Below the pieces are notes generated by a model. It searched no databases, had not been told where the DNA came from, and saw only the letters and a list, made by a program, of their open reading frames with translations. A stretch of 15,931 nt of DNA. Source: Jimgerdemannia flammicorona. Taxonomy: Eukaryota > Mucoromycota > Endogonomycetes > Endogonales > Endogonaceae. Numbering within the stretch: the first letter of the stretch is position 1; each line of letters begins with the position of its first letter. The stretch spans positions 1-15,931 of the forward strand of contig RBNI01003405.1 of assembly GCA_003990745.1 (NCBI GenBank), written 5' to 3'. A program made the position numbers and the translations under genes. Positions 8,520 through 15,931 of this stretch are shown here, piece by piece.

Positions 8520-8995
8520 ATAATTTAGTGTCCCACGCCTATAGTCATTATTTTCTTTTAAAAACTCTATTTCTAGATAATTAATATAATAAAAAAAATA
8601 AAAAAAATTATAACTTGATAGAAAACATTCTTAAGTTTACTTCTATAGAGAGTTTCTCTTTTATATTTATAATAATTAATTTTTTGTAAAAATATTGCTC
8701 AAATTCGCTGAATTTGTGGCTTAGAATATATCACATGTTTCATTTTTAATCTAATTTCCACGCTTATACTCGACTATTTTTTTAGATCCTATTTCTCTAT
8801 AATAGTAGCACAGTATGTATTTTCGTTAATATATATCAAAAAAGTAGTATTCTGGCTTAAACTCTATAGAGAGTTTTTTTTAATTGTTTTTTTGATTTAT
8901 ATTTTTTGATAATGGTAGTATAATTTTTTTTTATTAATCTAAATTACTTCTAACTTTAATCCTACATATAGAAAGTTTTTTTAAAAAAAAATTAT
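8520..8995. other. AT-rich gene-free stretch
   Basis: AT-rich but still containing four CpGs (8706-8824), unlike the CpG-free blocks. CTCTATAGAG-type palindromes occur near 8863, and a related TCTATAGAGAGTTT occurs near 8642. No gene seen. Confidence 0.45.
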
Positions 8996-9197
8996 CAGTA
9001 GACTCTGAGCTTTGTCCATTATAAGCCTTTTATTGATAGAGATTAAGTAGTGATAAGCCTCTGTTAATGAGGATTCAGTAATGATAATGAGAATATATCA
9101 GCTATACTACTAAATTCTCATTAATGTAGATATTATTAATAGAGGTGTTGTCAATAGAGGCTTATTAATAAAGGATTTGATTTAGTTTAGTCTATTG
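8996..9197. mobile_element. Possible 202-bp MITE, pogo-like ends
   Basis: The left end begins CAGTAGAC and the right end finishes GTCTATTG, which is inverted with one transition. Inside, both arms repeat an ATAAGCCTCTRTTRAT-like unit in opposite orientation (near 9053-9068 and 9158-9172), as seen in non-autonomous pogo/Tigger-type elements with subrepeats in their ends. A clean TA target duplication is not visible. There is no coding capacity. Confidence 0.45.
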
Positions 9198-9889
9198 AAC
9201 TTAAAAATTATTAATATATATTAAAATCTATATATATACCCTCTCTTTCTTGCAATACCATCTATTCATACTTTAAATAAAGTATGTAAAAATATAATCT
9301 TATAATATATATCAACCTATAGAATTGTTGTTTTTTTTTTTTTAAATAAATACTAAGTCCTATAGATTTTTATTAAAAGGGAACCTAGACTATATAGGCC
9401 AAAAACCCCCCCCCTACTACCCACTGAGCATTATATCTCTATTAAACCTAGACTAGCTATTGTTCAGCAGCTCAACTATATTAGATATAGTAGGGAAAAA
9501 TTGCTCATATCTCATTTTGCATATCATAGTCTTCCTACTACTAAAGAGTAACAGATATATATATATATACTAAAATATATATCTGAAACCCCAATATATA
9601 AATAAGATTATACTTAAGCTAATTCTCATAGCCCCCACTATCCTAAAGAGAGTAACAGATAAAGAAAAACTTTTCTCAAAGTACAGAATAATAGGTAGGA
9701 TCTGGTTCTTTCTAATAAGTTAAGTAGAGAACTTATATATAAGATAAGAGAAGACTTCTAATATTCTACAACTCAAGTTTGTAAGCCTTGATCATATTGC
9801 TATATTAGCTTCTAGTTCTAGTTGAGTATAGCCAAGATATCTAATTCAGATAGCCTTAGGTCTTTCAGCCAGTCTGACTTACTTTTCTT
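9198..9889. other. AT-rich stretch, probable continuation of the retroelement relic
   Basis: No reverse transcriptase motif could be recognised on the minus strand, although pol would be expected here downstream of the protease. CTAAAGAG(AG)TAACAGATA occurs at about 9540 and 9642. A T13 run lies at 9331-9343. Confidence 0.35.
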
Positions 9890-9899
9890 GATCCTTTTG

Positions 9900-10260
9900 A
9901 CTCAATTAGTATCTTGTACTTTTGTCTATAAAAGGTAAAGACTAGGAGTTACTTTTTGATATCTATATTAGCTCCAACTCAGTATAATAGGTTATTTCCC
10001 AAAATCAGATCTTAGAAGGTTACCAGGATTATAATATCTTAAGGTATGTTAAAACAAGTCTTTCTAACTTAAATTGATATATCTCTGACTAGTCTAAGAG
10101 AGATAGATGCTAATCCATCTGCCATAATAACTCTTACTTTAGTTTTTTCATCAATTCTCTATCTAATTCTTTTTAATATTCACTAGGTGATGATATAAAC
10201 TACTGCTCTAGTATCAATAAGAATTCTGATATTTTCACTATATATTTTTCCATTAGCTAA
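9900..10260 (-). pseudogene. Degenerate retroelement aspartic protease
   Basis: One frame carries LIDTRAVVYII, the active-site region of retropepsins, with the catalytic Asp codon at 10213-10215 and the Gly of D-T/S-G changed to Arg (AGA at 10207-10209). In the same frame, 69 codons later, DLILGNNLL matches the C-terminal ILG motif of this fold, followed by VGANIDIKK. Stops interrupt the frame, but there is no shift between the two motifs. The Gly-to-Arg change would abolish activity. In a living element this enzyme would cleave the Gag-Pol polyprotein in the virus-like particle. Confidence 0.65.
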
Positions 10261-10952
10261 TCTTGTAGATTAATGTTTTTAGTACCAGTATTTATGAACT
10301 ATATAGATAGTATTAGGCTCCAGTGTATGTAGTTCTTAGATAGAGATTCTCTTAGTATTTTTTTTTTTTTGGCTTTCTTGAAGAATTTTCACCTAACTTC
10401 TAATATATTCTTAAAGACTTATTTGAATATAAAGTCTATATTCTATATATAGAGGTGTTTTCAAAAGTGATGCTGCTTCATAGGGCTTACTACTTCTTTA
10501 ATATCTAGGTCTCTTGGGGTGAATCCTCTCATTTTTATTGGGTATTTCATCAGTTGAAGATTCTATGCTCATATGTTCTTCTTCTTCAAGGTCAGACAGA
10601 GAGATACTTCTTGATACTCTTGATGAGCCAGCTTCTGGTTCAAGAGTATCTCTTTTAACTCTTTTGTCATTTTCCTGAGATATATCTGATGAGAAATAGC
10701 CATATCTCAGATGTTTGCTTATAGATATAGTTACTGATAGTAGTGGTAAAAGTGGGGTCTTTGGAGATCTTTCTTATTCTCTGGTCTGAGTAGGTACTAT
10801 ATCCTAAGTCACCTTAGAGGGAAAGGCTTTGAAGTATAGATAGGTATCTCTTGACTATAAAGTCAGATAGCTTATTCTAACATTTCTCAAGTCTCTTTAT
10901 CTATCTGAATAAGGTTGACATTTTTATCATTAAATGGAGTCTGTTTTTTTAG

Positions 10953-10994
10953 ATAGAATCTCTAAATATAATCTTGATTTTTATAGTTAAAGCA
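10953..10994 (-). pseudogene. Ghost of a CCHC zinc knuckle
   Basis: The minus strand reads CFNYKNQDYI-stop-RFY. The spacing fits C-x2-C-x4-H-x4-C exactly, with the second Cys, the His and the last Cys all replaced by Tyr (TAT). Cys-to-Tyr and His-to-Tyr are single C/G-to-T/A transitions. The stop is TAG. The knuckle would bind RNA in a retroelement Gag protein. It is followed by LKKQTPFNDKNVN, a typical post-knuckle stretch. Confidence 0.6.
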
Positions 10995-11290
10995 GGTTAA
11001 GATATAGAAACTTGTCACTGATAAATCTGTAGTTGTAACTGGTTGAGTCTGAGTAGAACTTTTATTATCTTATTATCAGTAGTCTGGTCTATTATCTTGA
11101 TAGTGAAGATTCTCTAACTAAATAATAATAATTACTAAATACTGAGATACTGAGAGAACTAGAGTTTCTTTTCTCTTATAGATAATATTAGGGTATAAAG
11201 GACCAGAGTACTGAGGTTCTAGCAATTGAAATAGGTTGTCTGTCTCTTATTATTGTAAAGTAGTAGAGTTCTGTTTATCTTGCCAAGAGT

Positions 11291-11339
11291 TTATTTTTTT
11301 ATTTTTTTATTTTTTATTTTATTTTATTTTATTTTTTAT
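11291..11339 (+). repeat. T-rich microsatellite (TTTTA-type)
   Basis: T-rich tract with A at intervals of about 5-8 bases. It accounts for the Phe/Leu-rich plus-strand open stretch at 11236-11499, which I do not call a gene. Confidence 0.9.
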
Positions 11340-12224
11340 CAAGGGTCTATGTTTCTATCTAAGTAGTGATAAAGATAGAATTTATCTCTTGAGTAGTCTG
11401 ATTGAACTCTCCAATCATTATCTTTCTCTTATTCTAGAAAGTAAGAATGGTAATCTTCTCCTTCAGATATTTCAAAATACACTTAATCCAGTAATGTAAC
11501 TTAGATATATAATAATAGTAATAATATAGTCACTTCTGCCTGAATCACTTCTATAGATTAGGCTCTGGTATTCTTTAGAAAAATCTTCTTGTTCTGAGTC
11601 TTGGATCTGTATAGGCTTAGGTTGTTCTATAAGATATCTTCTTTCTCTTAAGGTTAAACTATAGTCTAAGTTACTTCTTTTTTCTAAATTAGTTTTTTGA
11701 CTACTGGTTCTGAACAGAGTGAGAGCTGTCCTGATAATAGTGTATGCTTCTCTTTCTGAAGTAGACTACTGTTAACTAGTTTCTCCTAAATTCTCTACTA
11801 TAGATGGCTGTTGAGTTCTTAAGCCAAATAGTCAAGTCTTTAGAAACTTTCCCAATTGAGTTCCTAAAATATAGCATATAATTATACAGATTATTTTTTT
11901 GATATATATGGCTCAATATTCCACTAATTATTTATATACTATTTATCTCTTTACTAACAATACTCTGGCTCAATATTTACTATAACTATTGTTTGATTTA
12001 TTTGCTAAAGTTTACATTATAATGAAGTTTGCATTATATTAGAGTTTATATATCTCAAGTTATTGATCACATGACTGGTCATTTAGAATGATAAAAAAGA
12101 GACAGTTGCTCATTCATATTATATGTTATTCTGGTGTTTCCTAGTAATTATTTTGTGGATTCTCTTTTTTTTTTATTTTTTTTTTATAGTTTTGTAGGTT
12201 TTCTATATTTGGAATTCAGGTAAC

Positions 12225-13445
12225 TAACTAACTAGATAAGGCTAATTTTATGTTTATAATAAATTTGGCTAGTTAATATATAATCACTATTTGTACAACT
12301 AACTAACTTACTCAATTTAGTTAATAGAGTCATCCTCATCCTTCTTTTTATTTTCTTTAGAGAGTCTGGTCAAATTATTTTCTGCATCCTCTACAATTAT
12401 ACTGAGGTCAGTAGTGGGCTCTGAGAGTGAGGAAAGAAAGTTATTAAAATTATCTTTCAATATAATAAGTGTATTGCTGTTATTCTCTAAGTTATCTAAG
12501 AGGGTGATATCATCAAGAGATATAAGATTATTCTGCTCTTAAGATCTCTAGTTAATAGTGAGATCATCTATAAAGTAGGGAATATCTGTGAAATTCTGAA
12601 AATAGTAGACTCTCAGTGAAGGGCCTTGAAATAGTACAATTAGACTATGAATAAATTGGTCTAGATTGTTCTCTAGAATAGAGTTCCAAAGGTCTTGAAT
12701 CTTATTACTCTGGACTATGATAGTAGATTGGGCCTCTTCTGTAATTACATATTTCCTTAAGGTGGTCTGTATAATAACTTGTCAATTCTTAAATATCAGA
12801 GACTTTAATATATTCTAGGTTAGAAATGATCCAGGATATATGTCTAAAGATCTAGTAGACTCTTTTGGCTAGTTTCTGTTCATATTTGTCTATATATATA
12901 GTATCTACAATTTCTTAAGAGCTGGCTTATATGAACTCTGGGTAGAGATAATATCCCAGCTTGTATTCTTACTATATCTAAAGATATTCAGCAGTAGTGG
13001 TAATTCTTATCTCTATTTCTTAGCAATTGAGGGTGTAGTAGTAGGGGTCTCTTGTATAGAGGTTTAGGCTAGGAGTTCTTCTTGTATATAGCCTCATTGC
13101 TTTCTTAATATCAGTGAATATTTGTTTTTAAACTAATAGATCTGAGTAGCTCCTTGATCTGATAGTTTGACAGATAACAGATATTTTGTTTTGTAGTAAG
13201 TCTTCTATTTATGGTTGATACTTTGTACTTCTTCTCTTAATACTTCTTTTATATCTTAAAGATCTTCCAAAGAGTAGAGTCATCTGACTAGTAGTAGTAT
13301 ACTACTAGAGTTATTATAAGTTATTATAAGTTCAGATACAGATCATCTTATGATCAAGATGAGTTATAATTGAGTTATGATTTATAACTAATGATTTTAC
13401 AAAGTCAAGGCAGTCTTCTGAATTCTGATATTACTGATTTTAAAG
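12225..13445 (-). pseudogene. Decayed retrotransposon gag block, copy B
   Basis: Counterpart of copy A. The clearest coding trace is at 12739-12330: about 137 codons in one frame with two stops (TAG and TAA). It includes IQDLWNSILENNLDQFIH and FQNFTDIPYF, and then an acidic, Asn/Lys-rich end. Upstream, near 12825-12795, the peptides EYIKVSDI and EL are shared with copy A, but a frameshift separates them from the main frame. The peptide conservation between copies shows that the minus strand was coding. No known domain is recognised by name; the gag assignment rests on the zinc knuckle and protease further downstream. Confidence 0.6.
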
Positions 13446-13720
13446 ATATTATTATAGTATATAAACTGATATTATATGATATCAGCTATCAGCTAAGTAG
13501 AGTAAATCTCACTTATACTTATACTTTTATATACTTTTACTTATAATCTGGAGCGTTTCTTACTATATTCCACTTCTCTAATATAATTCTCATATATTCC
13601 TCTACCTTCTTTACCCTTATTCCTCAGATTGCAAATAATATATAATTTATTAGAGATTTTGAAAAGAGTTTCAAAAGAAATTTTAAAGAGATTTTAAAAG
13701 AGCTTCTGAAAGAGATTTCA
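13446..13720. other. AT-rich flank of the young LTR with short GA-rich subrepeats
   Basis: At about 13655-13715 the plus strand repeats AGAGATTTTRAAAGAG-like units several times. The rest shows no gene. One CpG lies near 13555. This is probably the insertion target of the younger gypsy element. Confidence 0.4.
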
Positions 13721-13839
13721 TATAATGGTTCTAGTTTCTAATTGAGGAAGTGACTAGTTCTGGTAATCCTAAGTAGCTCGAAGAGATACTAAGGGTTCAA
13801 GTGTTCTCAAAGGATTTCTGAGAGAAAATATTCTGAAGC

Positions 13840-13845
13840 TTTATT
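13840..13845 (-). terminator. LTR polyadenylation signal AATAAA
   Basis: Canonical AATAAA on the minus strand, about 18-25 bases downstream of the TATA box, as in compact fungal LTRs. Confidence 0.5.
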
Positions 13846-13862
13846 CATGAGAACAAAGGAGA

Positions 13863-13870
13863 TATTTATA
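13863..13870 (-). promoter_or_regulatory. LTR TATA box
   Basis: TATAAATA on the minus strand within the putative LTR, in the place expected at the U3/R boundary. Confidence 0.5.
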
Positions 13871-14125
13871 CAAGATCTGAAAGAAGGATCCAGAAGAATC
13901 TGAGAAATCAAAGGGAAAATGCCAAGAGGAAAGTTCTTGGCAAAGATGACAAATGATGACAAATAAAGTTCTACAAGTTTCCAGGACATTCAGTGACTAG
14001 CTAAATAAGTACTAGTTAATGCTTGGCGCCAAGAAGGGGATTTCTAAGTACGCGAAAAGTGCTGGAAGGTTATAGAATATTCAAGAAAGACAGAGAAAAG
14101 AAATAAACTATGCTAAAATGTTACA

Positions 14126-14138
14126 TCTCCCCCTCCTT
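14126..14138 (-). other. Polypurine tract, plus-strand priming site
   Basis: AAGGAGGGGGAGA on the minus strand directly abuts TGTAAC. A polypurine tract next to the 3' LTR primes second-strand cDNA synthesis in LTR retrotransposons. Confidence 0.75.
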
Positions 14139-14438
14139 AAGAATCAACGTCCTCGTTGAATTCTCAAAGTTATACATAATAAACAAAAAGACTAAAAGAA
14201 ACCTCAAATTAAATATGTTGACTCATTGGCAAGGATTGGCCATCCTTGTATAAGGCGAGGGCCAAAGTATCATCTTGATCGGATGAGAACTGGTTTAAAC
14301 CTTGTTGGTTGCAGGATTTATAGGGTTCTCCTGTATCTCTTATTTCTGATGCTATATCCCTTAGAGAGCCCCAATACATAATGTGCCTGATCAGCACAGT
14401 AGGTTGTCTACTATCCAAGGGGAAAACCTCATGGGCAG
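14139..14438 (-). other. Region between pol and the polypurine tract
   Basis: Short 3' untranslated segment of the element. A different minus-strand frame is open from 14511 to 14209 (100 codons), overlapping the chromodomain end. It has no family resemblance I can name and may be chance or a relic of a longer C terminus. Confidence 0.45.
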
Positions 14439-15931
14439 TCAATGAGTTCCTTTTTGCTTGAACTCTTGGATGAGGTCTTGAGAGTTCTTGAGATTGGCAG
14501 TAGGTTCCCAAGTGGCGTCATATTCAGGGTAACCCATCCACTTGACTAGGTATTCTGTGCAATGGTATTGGACTCGCTTGTCTAAGATTTTCTCGACTTC
14601 ATACTCAATGTGGTCTTCAACTATGACTGGTGCTGATGGTGTCGGAATTCGGCCAGGATATGGGAGTGACTGGTTCTAGGCCTTGAGTTGTGACATATGG
14701 AATACAGAGTGTATACGCATGGTTGTTGGCAAGTTGAGATGGTAAGACCAGATAGAGACTTGCTTGGTGATTTCGAAGGGTCCAAGGTACTTGGGCTGGA
14801 ATTTGGCTGACTGGTGGTTGACTTGAGATTGAACCTTGATGTTGTCGGCTTTGAGTAGAACTATATCATCAATATTGTATATGACATCTCGCCGCTTCTT
14901 GTCTGCATACTTAGCTTGATGTTGCTGAGCCTTTTGCAGGTTTGTAGTGGTGATCTTGAGAAGGGAATTCATTTTGTCAATAAGGTTCTGGGCTGTGGGG
15001 ACTTGAGTGTAACTGGATTGCTGGAATTAGACTAGACTTGCAGGGGTCTCGGGGTTTTGACCGTGAAGTAGCTGGAATGGGGAAAGGCCAGTTGATGATT
15101 GGTTGGCATTGTTGTAGGCGAACTCGGCGTAGGTCAGGTAGTGGTCCCAATCATCTTGCTCATAAGACACATAGTTTCTGAGCATTTGTTCAAGTGTTCT
15201 GTTCATTCGCTCGGTCTGTTCATCAGTTTGAGGATGGAAGGCAGTGGATATAGCAATTTGGGTTCCAAGGGTCTTAAAGAGTACTTGCCAGAAGTGACTT
15301 GTGAACTTAGGGTCACGGTCGCTGATAATTACTCAGGGAAGTCCATAATGGCGGAAGACAGTCTTGAAGAAGATTCTTGCAATTTCTGGGGCAGTGGCAT
15401 TGGTTGTGGTTGGCTCGGCAATTGTAATCTTGGTGAGATGGTCCACAAACACAACAATAGCATTATAGCCTGTTTTGGTTCGTGGGAGTTGCACAATGAA
15501 GTCTATTGTGACTTGTTCAAACTTCTTGGTCTGAATTGACAAGGGTTGTAGAAGACTGGCAGGTGCTTGGTTGCTTGACTTGTTTCTTTGGTAAAGATTG
15601 CAGCTTTGGACATACTCCTTGATTTCCTTGAGCATGTTTGGCCAGTAGTAGTCTCATTGGATATTCTTGATAGTCTTCTCTGTTCCAAGGTGGCCAGCTA
15701 GTGGGGAGTCATGATGTTCATAAAGGATCTTGTACCATAGTTCAGGGTTGGCAGGAATATATACTTTGTCTTGATAGTACACAAGGTTGTCCTTGATGGT
15801 GTACTTTTCCTTGAATTCCTTGGTGTTCCTTTGTAGAACTAGAGGGTCTTGTTCATAAGCCTTCTTGATCTGGTTGAGGAATTCAGGTGCCACAGTGACT
15901 TGTAAGATTGCGGCAAGGTCTGGTCTTTTTT
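14439..15931 (-). pseudogene. Ty3/gypsy chromovirus pol: integrase plus chromodomain, partial and broken
   Basis: One frame runs from the window edge to TGA at 14439-14441, about 497 codons with no frameshift. In order: an HHCC zinc-binding region (HH at about 15711-15716, AGH, and SCNLY near 15590-15605), the catalytic core with Asp at 15501-15503, Asp at 15318-15320 and Glu at 15210-15212, a GPF motif (YLGPFEI near 14780) and a chromodomain (EYEVEKIL...YLVKWMGYPEYDATWEP, about 14610-14455). The two latter acidic residues are 35 apart, the expected D,D-35-E. Integrase inserts cDNA, and the chromodomain targets marked chromatin. Four stops break it: TGA 15654-15656, TGA 15333-15335, TAA 15027-15029 and TAG 14676-14678. 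The second Cys of the HHCC finger is Tyr. Reverse transcriptase and RNase H lie beyond the window. The plus-strand frame at 15099-15539 is a shadow. Confidence 0.92.

Larger units (their letters stand above)
9890..13445 (-). mobile_element. Decayed LTR-retrotransposon gag-protease relic, copy B
   Basis: Read on the minus strand, the order is the gag block (13445-12225, matching copy A), a diverged middle with a TTTTA microsatellite, a zinc knuckle (10994-10953) and an aspartic protease (about 10260-9900). This is the gag-protease order of LTR retrotransposons. No CpG was found across it, and stops are dense. Reverse transcriptase and LTRs were not recognised, so Ty3/gypsy versus another order is not settled. 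Relative to copy A the two blocks are direct repeats about 11.8 kb apart. Confidence 0.65.
13721..14125 (-). repeat. Putative 3' LTR of the gypsy chromovirus
   Basis: On the minus strand the LTR starts TGTAACA at 14125, immediately after a polypurine tract, the standard boundary in LTR retrotransposons. Inside are a TATA box (TATAAATA) and an AATAAA about 20 bases later, the expected U3-R order. The far end is uncertain. I place it at ATTATA (13721-13726), a possible mutated partner of the TGTAAC start, giving about 405 bp. A 12-base palindrome CTTGGCGCCAAG lies at 14022-14033. The minus-strand open stretch at 13807-13989 is inside the LTR and is not called. Confidence 0.6.

Noticed and set aside
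11236..11499. 87-codon Phe/Leu-rich plus-strand frame resembling a membrane protein
   Set aside because: The hydrophobic core is produced by a TTTTA microsatellite.
13807..13989. 60-codon minus-strand frame
   Set aside because: It lies within the putative LTR, spanning the TATA box and AATAAA.
15099..15539. 146-codon plus-strand frame, the longest in the window
   Set aside because: Exactly opposite the integrase catalytic core, whose D,D-35-E motif is clear on the minus strand.
15503..15688. 61-codon minus-strand frame bridging the first integrase stop
   Set aside because: It is in a different frame from the conserved HHCC and core motifs; the integrase frame itself continues after the TGA.
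1..15931. CRISPR array, tRNA or rRNA genes
   Set aside because: No regularly spaced repeats with unique spacers and no tRNA T-loop or rRNA signature were seen on either strand.

Overview
The window looks like a transposon-dominated, AT-rich compartment of a filamentous fungal genome, most likely an ascomycete. The evidence is a Ty3/gypsy chromovirus with a C-terminal chromodomain, short GT-AG introns (84 and 96 bp) in the one recognisable cellular gene, and nonsense changes of the CAA-to-TAA, CAG-to-TAG and TGG-to-TAG type expected from repeat-induced point mutation (RIP) or a similar cytosine deamination process. Species cannot be named from the sequence, and a basidiomycete with CpG-targeted repeat mutation is not excluded. 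I see no gene that is clearly intact.

Layout. From 1 to about 6435 the DNA is AT-rich and nearly free of CpG (I find four CpGs by eye). It holds a decayed retrotransposon gag block (about 424-1665, minus strand), simple-sequence tracts, a 387-bp foldback element (3756-4142) with a possible second end at 3125-3182, and a strand-asymmetric C-rich block (about 4520-6340). The minus strand of that block carries a broken coiled-coil reading frame (5917-6342). From about 6440 to 8520 base composition is ordinary. This island holds an unidentified open frame (6484-6708) and a short-chain dehydrogenase pseudogene related to type-2 3-hydroxyacyl-CoA dehydrogenase (7030-7818, minus strand). The dehydrogenase has a frameshift, a premature stop and at least two internal losses. 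A purine tandem repeat and a perfect TGACGTCA site lie at the island's right edge.

From 8520 to 13445 AT-rich DNA returns. It contains a possible 202-bp MITE (8996-9197) and then a long retrotransposon relic read on the minus strand: a gag block (matching the one at 424-1665), a CCHC zinc knuckle reduced to C-Y-Y-Y, and an aspartic protease with DTG changed to DTR. From about 13720 to the window end lies a younger Ty3/gypsy chromovirus on the minus strand. It shows integrase, GPF motif and chromodomain in a single frame interrupted by only four stops, followed by a polypurine tract and a putative 3' LTR. It runs off the right edge.

Taken together, the window records at least two ages of retroelement activity, each mutated in a RIP-like way, around a small gene island whose surviving gene has itself decayed. 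I found no CRISPR array, tRNA, rRNA or new multigene system.
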